Under the pieces are notes generated by a model. The model was not told the origin of the DNA and did no database searches. It was given only the letters and a program-made list of their open reading frames with translations. From positions 2,239,501 to 2,303,500 of the forward strand of contig NC_065575.1 in the NCBI RefSeq assembly GCF_937616625.2: 64,000 bases of DNA, in the 5' to 3' direction. This document shows, piece after piece, positions 23,670 through 35,032 of the stretch. Made by a program: the position numbers and the translations under genes. Within the stretch, counting starts at the first letter, position 1. Every line of letters begins with the position of its first letter. This DNA comes from Mercurialis annua (lineage: Eukaryota > Streptophyta > Magnoliopsida > Malpighiales > Euphorbiaceae).

Positions 23670-25527
23670 TTGTTTATATGTTTACTAAGGCTGTGTAAAT
23701 AGCAATCCTAAGTTGGGGAGTGAAAAACCAAACCAAATCAAATCGAATTAACTAATTTGGTTATCGTTACAATTATGTTTTGGAAATTTTGTTCATAATA
23801 TAAACGATCAGATAATACAATTCATTATGCTATGTTCTGCACGTATCAATCTACTCTATGTAGTTTTAATCGTAATTCGTAAATTACTACACAAAACATT
23901 AAACTTACATTACATAATCATATTTTGACCAAATGTGAGATTTTAGATTAGTTTGGGCGTCTGAAATTTTGGAATCTGTATCTGTTTATTTATCTTTTAG
24001 TTTCCTATTACTGCGTTTGTGTAATCATTGTGGACTTATTAAATTGGGACGATGACAAAAGTACCTAAAATTTTAAAAATATTTACAAAAGTACCTGTAA
24101 ACTTTTTTTATTTACAAAAATACGACTGATTTAAAATTAATTACAAAAGTATCAAAAAATGAAAATTAATTACAAAAGTACGATTTGTATAATGTCGGTA
24201 TAATTATGGTATAATTTTGGAATATTAAAACTATAAATCAGATAATTTAAAAATAATATTTGGTTTATTATTGGAATAATTTCAGTATATTTTTGGTATA
24301 TTGATTATAAATTTTTATATATATTTTCTAGTTGACAACATGTATTTTTTTTTATGTGTATTTTTCACTATAGTTGGTAATGAACTAGAAAATTTGTATA
24401 CTCTTGGTATACTGATGGTATAATTTTGGTATATTATTAATTTAATTTTCAGTATACGATTTGATGTAATTTTGGTAAATTTTTATTTAATATTAATAAA
24501 ATCTCAGTATGTATAATGTTGGTATAATTTTGGTACAATGTTGATATAATTTTAGTTTATTAGTATACTAACATTATACCCACAGTATACACCGTATGTT
24601 TGATATTATTTTTTATTTTTTTATACTTTTGTAAATATTATTAATATTTTTGTAAATGAAAAAAGTCAACATATACTTTTATAATTATTTTCATTTTTTT
24701 TGGTAAATGGTGTAATTTCCTCTATTAAATTATAGGGTATGGATACTATTTACTAAGATGATATATATGCTATTAACTCAGTATCCTAATCACAATGTTT
24801 TTACCAAGTTATTTATAGATATAAATCAATATAATATTTTATCACGTTATTTTAAAAAATTAAAAAATTAAATTATTATTAACATTTTGATATTGATGCG
24901 ATAAAATATTTTATCCATAAATAAATTGATTGACAAAGTCTATATAAAATTTTCTCTATTTAAATTAATTTTTTTGTATAAATCAAGTTTGCATCAACAC
25001 TTACACAAATTAAATAACATAAAATTAATAAATCTAACTAAAAATAAAATAATATGCAATAGCTAAAAAGAAAATTAATTTAACTTTCATAACTTATAAC
25101 TAAAGTAGATTGTGTATAATATTAAAAAAATTATGAGAATTAATTTTCTATGTTTGTTATACTACAATTTCCACAATTGTATTTATGAATTCAATATGAG
25201 ATTTATTTTATTTTCTACGTCCACAAATAAAAAAATAAAAGATATATATTATGGTGGGTAATATTGATGAAATTGGCATCATATTTTATAAAATTATATT
25301 TGTTTTTTAATAATTATATTAATTATTAAATTTTAAAAATATGTTAGAATATTTATTTCTATCAAGAAAATAAAGTAATAAAATAAAATAATAAAATTCT
25401 ATTTAAATCTAACAAATAAGATTATTACTAAATTAATAATATTACTATACTCCTTTATCGTACTATTTTAAAAGTCTCACTTTCAATTTTAAATGTTTCA
25501 TTTTAAAAGTTCTATGTTTTGCCATGT
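23670..25527. other. gene-free region after RIF1, with GTATAATTTTGGTAT repeats
   Basis: No gene is seen. At about 24048-24735 a loosely inverted-repeat stretch begins GACAAAAGTACCTAAAATTTTAAA and ends with TTTTGTAAAT/ACTTTTATAA motifs. Within it, about 24190-24600, the phrase TTGGTATAATTTTGGTATA recurs many times with small changes, in the direction GTATAAT(T)TTGG and sometimes inverted. It may be a decayed MITE with an internal minisatellite. The remainder is AT-rich. Confidence 0.5.
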
Positions 25528-25536
25528 TAAATTAAA

Positions 25537-26874
25537 GGGGTATTCCTATTAAATAGCACCACCTTTAGTGTTTTTTGCGATTTAAGACACTACTACAAAT
25601 TATCTCAATTGTTAGCCCAAGTTTTTCAATCTTTTTAATTATTAGCCCAGGTCCTATTTCCGGCATCTGAAATCCCACGTGGCTCGCCGGATTGTCTCGT
25701 CAGTGCCAGCGTGGCCTTCTTTATGCGACGTCGTTTGGATTATTCCTACCAAATAATACGAACTACCATTTTGTTTCAAATATTAGCACAACCTTTCAAA
25801 TATTTTTAAATTTTAGCCTAAAACTTGTTTCCGGCTATTGGAATCACAACTAACTCTACGTCGCAGTCATAAATTTACAACCCTAAAATCACAACCATAA
25901 ATTCACAAACTCTAAATGATATGTATGCTATGTTACTATCAACTGTTACAAAATGTTATGTATGCTATCAACTGTTACTCACAACTATTGAATGATATGT
26001 ATGCTATCAACTGCCAAGCCATATAAGTGCAATAAGTTAGTAGTTGTTTAAATAGCGTCTACTTCATCTTAATAATGAGTCGTATAAGTGCAACAAATTA
26101 GTTTAATTGATATAAATATATTTAACGGGTTATATAAATGTCGCTCTCATGCAAACAACTACTATTTAGAAATAAATATTATATATTGATATGTTAATTA
26201 ATTTTAAATAAAAATGAAAATAATTTATTTAAAGACAAAGTATTTATTTGATATTTTGATTAATTTTAAAATTAAATAACGGGTCATGTAAATATCTTAA
26301 TTAACATTAATACATATAACGGGTCATATAAATGTCGCTCATGTGTGTAACATGTGATAATAATAAATTAATATTATATATAACGAGTCTTATTAATATC
26401 ACAAACGTGATATAGTTTCTATTTAAATAAAAATAATTATAATAATTTATTTACAAATAAAGTATTATATTTAATATTTTAATTAATTTAAAATTTAAAT
26501 AACGGGTCATGTAAGTATCGCTCACATGTGTAACACGAGGCGTATCGCTTAAATCTGCACATTGGATTCCAATAGCCGACAACATATTTTAGGCTAAAAT
26601 TTAAAAATACTTGAAAGGTTGTGCTAATATTTGAGACAAAATGGTAGTTCATGTTATTTGGTAGGAATAATCCAAAACGACGTCGAATAAAAAAGGCCAC
26701 GCTGGCGCTGACGAGGCAATTCGGCGAGCCACGTGGGATTTCAGATGCCGGAATTGGGACCTGGGCTAATAATTAAAAAGATTGGAAAGTTTGGGCTAAC
26801 AATTGAGACAATTTGTAGTAGTGGCTTAAATCGCAAAAAACGCTAAATATGGTGCTATTTAATAGAAATACCCC
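25537..26874. mobile_element. MULE-like element, 1338 bp, long inverted repeats, TSD TAAATTAAA
   Basis: Arms of about 300 bp are inverted copies. The left starts GGGGTATTCCTATTAAATAG, and the right ends with a close mirror finishing CTATTTAATAGAAATACCCC. Both arms carry ATTCCTACCAAATAA(T/C), GGCCACGCTGGC-type and AACGACGTCG motifs. The 9 bp TAAATTAAA flanks it (25528-25536 and 26875-26883). No transposase frame is seen. The core has direct repeats of TAACGGGTCATATAAATGTC. Confidence 0.88.
26120..26540. repeat. direct repeats of TAACGGGTCATRTAARTRTC in the MULE core
   Basis: The motif TAACGGGT(C/T)ATATAAATGTCGCTC recurs in the same orientation near 26122, 26276, 26315, 26381 (diverged, TAACGAGTC) and 26499. 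Some copies are followed by CATGTGTGTAAC. The preceding AT-rich segment is repeated too (26211-26300 compared with 26435-26520). Confidence 0.7.
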
Positions 26875-26883
26875 TAAATTAAA

Positions 26884-27340
26884 TGCTATAAAAAGTTCCA
26901 CTATCATAAATAAAAATAAATTAAGAAAATATAATTTCAATAATTTTTTAAAAAAAATTTATATAAAATAAATTGATTTTCTAAATAAGACGGATAAAAT
27001 AAATTATAATTTTCAGCTGCATCGCGCTGATAACATGCTGGTATAAAAAGGATATTAAAGCTTTTTGTTTCATAAAAAATATTTCTTTTTTGTTAATGAT
27101 TAAAATAATAATATTAAAAATTTATGAATGAATCAATAATAAGTAAATTCACTTTTAAAACTATTCTTCTTTTTAAGAAAAAAAAATTTCTTTTCTAATT
27201 TATTTGCTTGATGTATATAATGTGACTTCACACTAGATATTAATTTTTATTTAAAATTAATTCTTTATTATTAAAATGTTTTTATTACATTTTTTAAACA
27301 ATAACTAATCAGTAAAAGATTAAAAAAACAAGAAAATTAT
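26884..27340. other. AT-rich spacer
   Basis: No coding frame, RNA gene or structured repeat can be supported here. Confidence 0.5.
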
Positions 27341-27680
27341 TGTCACGATCAAATTTCAAAGAGCGACTGGCGTTAGAGTATGAGAATTATAGTACCAAAA
27401 CTCGTAATTATCCTTACGAATAACATATAACATATAAACCTGCAAGAAAATTCTGCTCGGGGCAACAGACACTCACACCTAGTTCTAGCAGTTCATAATA
27501 ATAATAGTTAAATAATAAATGCTCGGTCAATTCCGAGTCTCCAAACATCGCATAAATAAATAAACAGAGTTGATAATATAATACCAAAATAATAATAAAT
27601 CTAGTCGGACCAATCCGACAAAAAACTAGAATAATAAAAACTTCTAGTTACTACTGCGGTCTAAGATAATACCAAAGTAA
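27341..27680 (+). mobile_element. LTR fragment related to the one at 1-707
   Basis: Starts TGTCACGATC and follows the same order of motifs as the minus-strand sequence at 707-350: GCGACTGGCGTTAG, CTCGGGGCAACAGAC, CTAGTTCTAGCAGTTCAT, TTACTACTGCGGTCTAAG. It stops abruptly and is followed at about 27690 by the RING-gene repeat block. It is a solo or truncated LTR, more diverged than the first. Confidence 0.7.
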
Positions 27681-28669
27681 TAATATAACTGTAGAATATT
27701 TTCATTAAAAATATATGTGAGAATATAAGTGTTAAGAAATTTTAATATTATTTAGAAAATTGTAAATATACATAAATAAAAGCATCAAAATTTATTATTT
27801 TGTAAGAAATAAAACAATGGTAAAAGGTACTATATATCTACAATACAATGCTAGCTAATGCTATAATTTAGCACCGAGTTAATAAATCCAACTCCAATAC
27901 AGTGTTATACACTGTGTTAAATTTATCATATATGCTATTTAACATGAACTATAACATATACTAAATTTCATTTTTTAGTTATAATTCTATTATTACTTTA
28001 TAACATTATTTATTAATTTTCTTTTCAGTTTACATTTTGTGCTTTTTTTTATTTTCACGATCTCGATTGATTTTAAATTTTTAATTATAGACCATAAGCC
28101 CGCATATTAAAATAATTCTAGTTCTAACCTTTTATTACTAAAATATTGTCAAAAATATTAATAAAATATTAGAGCATCCACAATGCAGTGACATTTTTTG
28201 AGCTAAATTTAGCACTAAAAAATACTACATTTAGTATAACTTTTTAATTTTATCTCCAATACAAAATGTAAAAAAAAAGTGCTATAATTCCTTAATATGA
28301 TAATTTTCGATTATCTCTTTTTTATTGGGGTAAAAAAAGTTATATCCTCACAAAATGCGAATCTTATATCCTCACAAAATCAGGTATCTTTTAGTACACA
28401 CTTCATTTTCAATATTCAATTTCAATAAATATGAATAATTCGGAATAAAGATCACAAAACAACAAATATTATTCCAAATAAAATAAACATATACTAACTA
28501 GCAAAATAATAACTAAATATACTATAGTAAAAAAGAATAGGCAAAGCCTGTCAATATGCAACAATCTATTTTGGATGAACAAATATTTTTGAATTCTGTA
28601 TACTTTTAATTTGATTGAATTTTCAGCTTGAATTCGTGACCGGTGCAAAACCCTAGTTGCTAAAGCTCA

Positions 28670-30149
28670 TTATACGGGAATCCGATTCGTCGTCCGAGCC
28701 TGAACACATTCCCGACAAATCGGACAATGTGCATCGTTTAATATCCACCGATCAACGCAAGCTTTATGATAAATATGATTACATCTAGTCAAAATTCTAC
28801 ATTCATCACCTTCCTTAAAATCTTCTAAGCAAATAACACATTCATCTTCCAATGCTGTATTTTCTCCAATCTTGTACTGAAAATCTCGGGCCGCCACGAG
28901 CAGTGGCGGAACCAGAAATTTTTTCCAGCCCAGGCTAAATGTCCTCTTTTATATCTACAAAATTAAACTCGACACTCAAATTATTATTTTTTATCACAAA
29001 ATTAAAAATTATTGATGTTCTAATAATAAATTTATACATAATTTAAATTGATTTAGTTTGATTAGATTTCATCAAGTTATTATTTTAAATATTCACAAAA
29101 TATTCAATAACAAAATCCATCAACTATCCATAAAATATAATTGAAATCTAAAATAAAAATAAATATAGTCTTTACACAATAATATAAATATATAAACTAC
29201 ATTATTTTTTAAACAAATATTTTTTAAAAAATATTCACTCGAAATTGGAGGCGAATTGGTTTTGAAGGACTAATGATTAAAAAATTAGGTTAGTAATTTT
29301 TAATTGAAAGAATTAAAAATATTTAGATTTAATTTTGTTTAAATTGAGTTAGAAAATTTAGAAATTAGATTAGAAACTTTGATTACAAATTTTAAAAAAA
29401 AAAAAAATTGGTCAAAATTAATAAAAAAACTTAATGGAAAATTAACAATTACATTTGATAATTTTTGGTTGGATATTCAGTTAAGGGTTGGGTATTTGGA
29501 TAAGGGGCTGTTTGCAGCAGTTTTGTATAACATCAATCCCGTATAACTGGACTTTTAAGTAAAGAAAGGGCCAAAACTTTGGCCTTCAAAATTTTAAAAG
29601 AAGGGACCAAACGACGTCGTTAGGTCCCTTAAAACTAAAAGAAAAAAGCCTATTCTTCTTTTTTGTTTCTTCGTCTTCCTCATACAAAGGACACAACAGT
29701 TTTGTCCGGCAGCCATGGCTGAAACCCAAAAGCTTCACGCAGTCGTCATCGCTCAGATCTCAAACCTTTAGCTTTCTCACGTCAACCCGGGCTCTAGCCT
29801 ACCCGAGCCTGAACGTGGTTCCGCCCCTGGCCACGAGGACAGTTTGCAGTGGCCGAGGCTGATTAACTCTCCTCTCCGGTCGCAACACCGGCAGCCGTTG
29901 TCGGTTTCGGTTTCGTGGCTGCCCTTGTTCTATAACAATTCGGATAGGGTTTTGACGTCGACAACTACATAATATAAAAAGTGCCAAAAATAGCAAAAGA
30001 ATTCCTATTGTTGAAAAGAATGCAATCATCTCGCTCTCAACTAAATAAGCGTTGTCATACCACGGAGGTTGCAGCGGCGGCGCTGGAGGCGGTGAGTTTG
30101 AAGGATAATCAAAATATGGAGGCGGAGATTGTTGAAAGTTTAGAGGCAT
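28670..30149 (-). pseudogene. RING-H2 (ATL-like) gene copy A, split by a hAT-like insertion
   Basis: Would encode an ATL-like membrane RING-H2 E3 ligase. The 5' part (30149 down to about 29838) encodes the Pro-rich N-terminus, the membrane segment and the basic RPERRVNQPRP region. The 3' part (28892 down to 28670) encodes FQYKIG and a complete RING (CVICLEDF...CPICREC). The two are separated by a 929 bp element (28901-29829) flanked by an 8 bp duplication. Leaving out the insertion and one duplicate, the frame would be continuous, and no other lesion is seen. As it stands, translation runs into the element and ends shortly after the RPLQTV segment, so the protein lacks the RING. The insertion is therefore probably the only inactivating event, unless it is spliced out. 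Confidence 0.85.
28901..29829. mobile_element. hAT-like non-autonomous element, 929 bp, TSD GCCACGAG, inside RING gene A
   Basis: Terminal inverted repeats are CAGTGGCGGAACCA at the left and, read inward, CAGGGGCGGAACCA at the right (13 of 14 match). The exact 8 bp GCCACGAG is present at 28893-28900 and 29830-29837. The intact paralogues at 32775 and 33935 show uninterrupted coding sequence at this point. The interior is AT-rich at first, with a GC-richer right end containing the perfect palindrome ACGACGTCGT (29611-29620) inside a longer AAGGGACC...GGTCCCTT palindrome. No transposase frame is present. Confidence 0.92.
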
Positions 30150-30903
30150 TGTGGTGTATAGTATGAAAATTTAAGTTTGTTTTTTTGGGTTTTATATGAG
30201 TTTTACAAATACAAATATCTAATACTGTTTCCTTTTGGAAATTGGACGATTTGATTTATTGAGTCGGTCCGATTAATTAAACTCTAAACCAATTAATAAC
30301 CTATTTGGTCACCTGATTAATTTTTCTAATAAATATTTATAGCTACTGCATTTGTGATATATCAAAACATTAATATTAGATGTATACATTTTTAATCTCT
30401 TACATATTTTTTTTAAATTATCTGTTATAAAACTGTAGAATATCTTTCATTAAAAATATAAGTGAAAAAATATAAGATTTAAGAAATTTTAATATTTAGA
30501 AAATGGTAAATAGACATAAATAAAAGCATGGTTATTTTGTAAGAAATAAAATAACGGTAAAAGGTACTATATCTACAATACAATACTAAATTGACATGCT
30601 AATACTATAATTTATACCGAGTCAATAAATCCGACTCCAATGCAGTGTCATGCATAACCGACTCCAATGCAGTGTCATGCATACTCCGTGTAAAATTTAT
30701 CATATATGATATATCTTATGTTAAATATAACATGAACTGTTTTAAATTTCAACAACCAGTCAAAATTCATTTTCAGTTATAATTAAATTATTACTATATA
30801 ACATTATTTATTTATTTTTTTCATTTTTCATTTTAAATTTTAATATTTCTTTTTTTATTTTCAAAATCTCGATTGATTAAATTTTTAATTATAGACCACA
30901 AGC

Positions 30904-32345
30904 CAGTGACGGATGCACATAAGGGGCCAAGGGGGACACTGGACCCCTCTGGACCTGACATTCAAAAAAAAACATGTACTAATTATAACCAAACTCTCAT
31001 TCTGTGTTGATTTTATGGTTATTAAACACTTCAATTTTTCAATCTCTCTCTTTTTTCTTTCAAATAAAAAACCTAACCGTCAAGAATTTTTTTTTAGTTT
31101 AACTTCGGCTACCGTCAATAGTTTATTTTATCATTGGCGGTAGCCATTTCTATTTTTGTTGTTTTAGAATAAATAAATGACTTTTTCATCTTTTTTGTTT
31201 TTATTGGTAAATCTATCGACGAGGCGTATCCGTTTTAGGTTATATACAAATCAACAATCAGAGATAAATCAAGAACTTTTAAAACTGAAGATGAAATTGT
31301 TTATAGGTTATATTAATTTTTTTTATATTTTATTACATCAATTGTCTTTCTTTAAAAAAGTTTTGTTGTCCTTTCTATATGAAATGTTTATTTGTCTGTT
31401 TTTTTATGAAGAATTGGTGAGTTTTTTATTAGAAAATAAAAAAAAATGGATCTTATTATGATAGAACAGTTATATAATTTTATTTTTATTTTGTAAGGTG
31501 TTTTACATCTTATTTCATGTCATGTCATTAAAAACGGTTATTTTTTTTTTAAATTTTTACACTTATAACTGCTTGATATTTATGTAAGATTATTTGATCG
31601 ATAAAAGAAACACTTCAATCTCATTCATCCTTTACATGACATTTTGCCAAATCACCGACGTTTTTCAATTTATTTCTTTTGGTGAAAACGTTTTTCATCT
31701 TTATTTCTCATTATTAATTAAATGATCAAATTTTTCAATTAAATATTAAAATCTTAAATATTTGTAGTTTTATTAACATTTAACATAATCTATCTAAATA
31801 TTATTATTGGCACTGGTACTGTATATAAACAATTTTAAATTATCTAATGAACCATACCATTTCAGGGAAAAATTACAAAAGACATTTAATTTAGTAATAT
31901 TATCATTCTTTTCATTTATGTTTATTTTTTTCAATAAAAGATATTTTTCTTTCAAAGTAAGATATTTCACTACATTGTCAACAATTTTATTTTGAAAATA
32001 GAAATAACATTATTTAATTTGTTTCCGATAGCTAATTTAAGTTTTTAAATTCTCAATAAATAAGATCTAATAAGAACCATATTTTAAAAGATTTTTTTGA
32101 TGAATCATTTTAAAAGATTATTAAATTAACTGCAATATAATATTTTTTTGTATTTAATATCAATAGCTACGGAAAAAATCTTTCAATTGCAAATAAAGTT
32201 ATAAATGTATTTAGTAATATGCAATTTATTAATTGTTATAAATAAAAATTATTAATTTAAATTATTTTTAATTTAAAAGTGCATCATATATCTTTTAACC
32301 TTTTTATTTGGACCCCCCTGAAGATAAAGTCTGTATCCGTCACTG
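30904..32345. mobile_element. hAT-like non-autonomous element, 1442 bp, TSD CCACAAGC
   Basis: Ends are CAGTGACGGAT at both sides, inverted and perfect over 11 bp. The exact 8 bp CCACAAGC flanks it (30896-30903 and 32346-32353). The sister unit at about 28090-28105 has ACCATAAGCCCGCATATTAAAA without interruption, the empty site. Subterminal G/C runs (AAGGGGCCAAGGGGG at the left, GGACCCCCCTG at the right) are typical of hAT elements. The interior is AT-rich with small open frames that show no recognisable hAT transposase. Confidence 0.92.
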
Positions 32346-32553
32346 CCACAAGCCCGCATATTAAAATAATTCTTTAACCTTTTATTACTAAAATATCGTC
32401 AAAAATATTATATTAATCAAAATATAAAAAAATTCTGTCAATATGCAACATCTATTTGGATGAACAAATATTTTGAATTCTATATACTTTTAGTTTGATT
32501 GAATTTTCAGCTTGAATTCGCGACCGGTGCAAAACCCTAGTTGCTATAACCTA

Positions 32554-33072
32554 TTATAGCGGAATCCGATTTGTTGACCGAGGCTGAACACATTCCCGAC
32601 AAATCGGACAATGTGCATCGTTTAATATCCACCGATCAACGCAAGCTTTATGATAAATATGATTACATCTAGTCAAAATTCTACATTCATCACCTTCCTC
32701 AAAATCTTCTAAGCAAATAACGCATTCATCTTCCAATGCTCTAATTTCTCCAATCTTGTACTGAAAAACTCGCGCCGCCACGACGATAGTTCGCAGTGGC
32801 CGAGGCTGGTTAACTCTCCTCTCCGGTTGCAACACCCGCAGCCGTTGTCGGTTTCGGTTTGGTGGCTGCCCTTGTTCTATATCAATAGGGTTATGGTTTC
32901 GACTTCGTCTATATAATGTATAAAGTACCAACAGTAGGAAAAACATTACCAATATTGACCAAAGTGAAATTATCTCGCTCTTAACAAACTGAGCTTGGTT
33001 ATACAGCGGTGGCGGCGGCGGCGGTGGATGATTAAAATATGGAGGCGGAGATTGTTGAAAGTTTAGAGGCAT
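32554..33072 (-). CDS. RING-H2 finger protein copy B (ATL-like), 172 aa
   Basis: Probable membrane-anchored E3 ubiquitin ligase; substrate unknown. Intronless, with the ATG at 33072 that matches the start in the other copies. Residues 8-23 are Pro-rich. A single hydrophobic segment lies at about 34-54 (LWSILVMFFLLLVLYTLY), followed by a basic Arg/Asn stretch with PERRVNQPRP, then a RING-H2 at 117-158 of pattern C-X2-C-X15-C-X-H-X2-H-X2-C-X10-C-X2-C with the conserved Trp in VDRW. The length is short for an ATL protein, and the typical GLD motif before the RING is not evident, so membership of the ATL family proper is inferred. It is one of three tandem copies and differs most in the N-terminus, where a Pro run replaces the SNSPPP segment. 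Confidence 0.85.
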   Translation of the reverse strand: MPLNFQQSPPPYFNHPPPPPPPLYNQAQFVKSEIISLWSILVMFFLLLVLYTLYRRSRNHNPIDIEQGQPPNRNRQRLRVLQPERRVNQPRPLRTIVVAARVFQYKIGEIRALEDECVICLEDFEEGDECRILTRCNHIYHKACVDRWILNDAHCPICRECVQPRSTNRIPL

Positions 33073-33715
33073 TGTGTGTAGTATGAAAATTTACGTTTGT
33101 TTTTTTGGCTTTTGAATGAGTTTTAAAAGGAACAGAGATATTAGAATTTTAGTCAAATGCAAATTTCTATATACTGTTTCCTTTTGAAATTTGGATAAAT
33201 CTATTTGATTTACTGAATCGGTCTGATTAATTAAACTGTAAACCAATAACTTATTTGGTCACTTGATTAATTTTTCTAATGTATTTTGCATTTGTGATAA
33301 TATTAAAAAAAAGTGTTATAATTCCTTAGATCATTATCTATTAACTTTTTTTATTATATTGTAAAAAAAGTTGTATCCTCACAAAATGTGAATCTTATAT
33401 CCTCACAAAATCACATTCGGTTCGGTTAGGTACAAAGAATTTATTTTTTTAGTACGCTTGACTTTCAATTCAATATTCGATTTCAATAAATATGAATAAC
33501 TCGGAATAAAGATCACAAAACAAATATTATTCCAAATAAAATAAACATATACTAATTAACAAAATAATAACTAAATATACTTTAATAAAAACAATAGGCA
33601 AAAGTCTGCCAATATGCAACATTAAAAAATATTTTTGAATTCTGTATACTTTTAATTTGATTGGATTTTCAGCTTGAATTCGCGACCGGTGCAAAACCCT
33701 AGTTGCCATAGCTTA

Positions 33716-34258
33716 TTATACGGGAATCCGATTCGTCGTCCGAAGCTGAACACATTCCCGACAAATCGGACAATGTGCATCGTTCACTATCCACCGATCA
33801 ACGCAAGCTTTATGATAAATATGATTACATCTAGTCAAAATTTTACATTTATCACCCTCCTTAAAATCTTCTAAGCAAATAACACATTCATCTTCCAATG
33901 CTATTTTTTCTCCAATCTTGTACTGAAAAACTCGCGCCGCCGCGGCTATAGTTCGCAGTGGCCGAGGCTGATTAACTCTCCTCTCCGGTCGCAACACCGG
34001 CAGCCGTTGTCGGTTTCGGTTTCGTGGCTGCCCTTGTTCTATAACAATTGAGATATGGTTTTGACTTCGACAATTACATAATATGCAAAGTGCCATCAAT
34101 AGCAAAAGAATTGCTATCGTTGAAAAGGATGCAATCATCTGGTTCTCAAATAAATAAGCGCCGTCATACCACGGAGGTTGCAGCGGCGGCGATGGAGGCG
34201 GTGAGTTTGAAAGATAATCAAAATATGGAGGCGGAGATTGTTGAAAGTTTAGAGGCAT
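33716..34258 (-). CDS. RING-H2 finger protein copy C (ATL-like), 180 aa
   Basis: Probable membrane-anchored E3 ubiquitin ligase. Intronless; ATG at 34258. A Pro-rich N-terminus (SPPPYFDYLSNSPPPSPPLQ) precedes one membrane segment at about 42-61 (IASFSTIAILLLLMALCILC). A basic linker follows, then a RING-H2 with ligands C125, C128, C144, H146, H149, C152, C163, C166. It is closest to copy A in the N-terminal part. Compared with copies A and B it has Lys in GDKCKI where they have GDECRI. The 5' flank carries a 224 bp MITE about 90 bp upstream of the ATG, in the likely promoter. Confidence 0.86.
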   Translation of the reverse strand: MPLNFQQSPPPYFDYLSNSPPPSPPLQPPWYDGAYLFENQMIASFSTIAILLLLMALCILCNCRSQNHISIVIEQGQPRNRNRQRLPVLRPERRVNQPRPLRTIAAAARVFQYKIGEKIALEDECVICLEDFKEGDKCKILTRCNHIYHKACVDRWIVNDAHCPICRECVQLRTTNRIPV

Positions 34259-34350
34259 TGTGATGTATTATGAAAATTTTAAGTTTGTCTTTTTGGCTTT
34301 TATATGAGATTTAAAAGGAACTCAGATATTAATATTTTAGTCAAATACAA

Positions 34351-34574
34351 GAGAAATTCTTAGGTAGAATCAGTACAGCACGTCATCCGTAGACTAAACC
34401 AATCATATAATAACACCTCATTAAAATGAGGGTATTCTTATAATATCATTATTCAAAAGTGTATGCTAATAACAAACGAAATTATAAGAATACTCTCATT
34501 TTAATGAGGTGTTATGATATTATTGGCTTAGTCTACGGATGACGTGGTGGACTGAGTTTATATAAGAATTTCTC
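34351..34574. mobile_element. foldback MITE, 224 bp, TSD CAAATACAA
   Basis: Inverted arms share GAGAAATTCTTA, ACGTCATCCGTAGACTAA and AACACCTCATTAAAATGAG and meet at a short AT-rich loop. The exact 9 bp CAAATACAA flanks it (34342-34350 and 34575-34583). Paralogous 5' flanks of copies A and B carry the uninterrupted site (AAATACAAATATCTA and AAATGCAAATTTCTA). It sits just upstream of RING gene C. A relative of one arm is near 59065 (GACGTGGTGAACTGAGT). Confidence 0.88.
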
Positions 34575-35032
34575 CAAATACAAAAATCTATATACTGTTT
34601 CCTTTTGGAAATTGGATGATTTGATTTATTGAATTGCGGTCTGATTAATTAAACTTTAAACCAATAACCTATTTGATTACCTGATTAATTTTTCTGATAA
34701 CTTTTTATAGCTACTGCATATGTGATATAGTTAAAACATTATTGTGTGTAATCACTTATATACATTTTTAAATTCTCTGTTTTCAAACTGTAGAATATTT
34801 TCATTAAAAATATAAGTGAAAACATAAGTTTTAAGAAATTTTAATATCATTTAGAAAATTGTAAATGGACATAAATAAAAGCATGGTTATTTTGTAAAAA
34901 AATAAAATAACGTTAAAAGGTACTATTTAGTATGGTTATTTTGTTCTCTAATTTTAATTTTTGAAAACTTTTCCATCAATAAACTGTAATGTATTGTAGA
35001 CTATAGAGCAGTCAAGGCACATTTTTGGAGAT

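Larger units (their letters stand above)
27690..34930. repeat. triplicated block carrying the three RING-H2 genes
   Basis: Each unit has a RING-H2 gene on the minus strand plus shared flanks. The sequence AACTGTAGAATATTTTCATT, then TTTAAGAAATTTTAATAT, then GGTAAAAGGTACTAT recurs at about 27690, 30435 and 34790. The stretch TCACAAAATGTGAATCTTAT(A) recurs at about 28345 and 33380. A 5' flank with TATACTGTTTCCTTTTGGAAATTGG is shared by all three genes. Insertions unique to one unit (28901-29829, 30904-32345, 34351-34574) post-date the duplication. Confidence 0.85.

Noticed and set aside
31177..31461. 94-codon Phe/Leu-rich frame within the 1442 bp hAT-like element as a transposase
   Set aside because: AT-rich low-complexity translation with no hAT motif; it fits chance.
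29981..34263. Plus-strand open frames opposite the RING-H2 genes (29981-30166, 33674-33874, 34048-34263)
   Set aside because: Antisense shadows; the minus-strand frames carry the RING, membrane segment and conserved starts.
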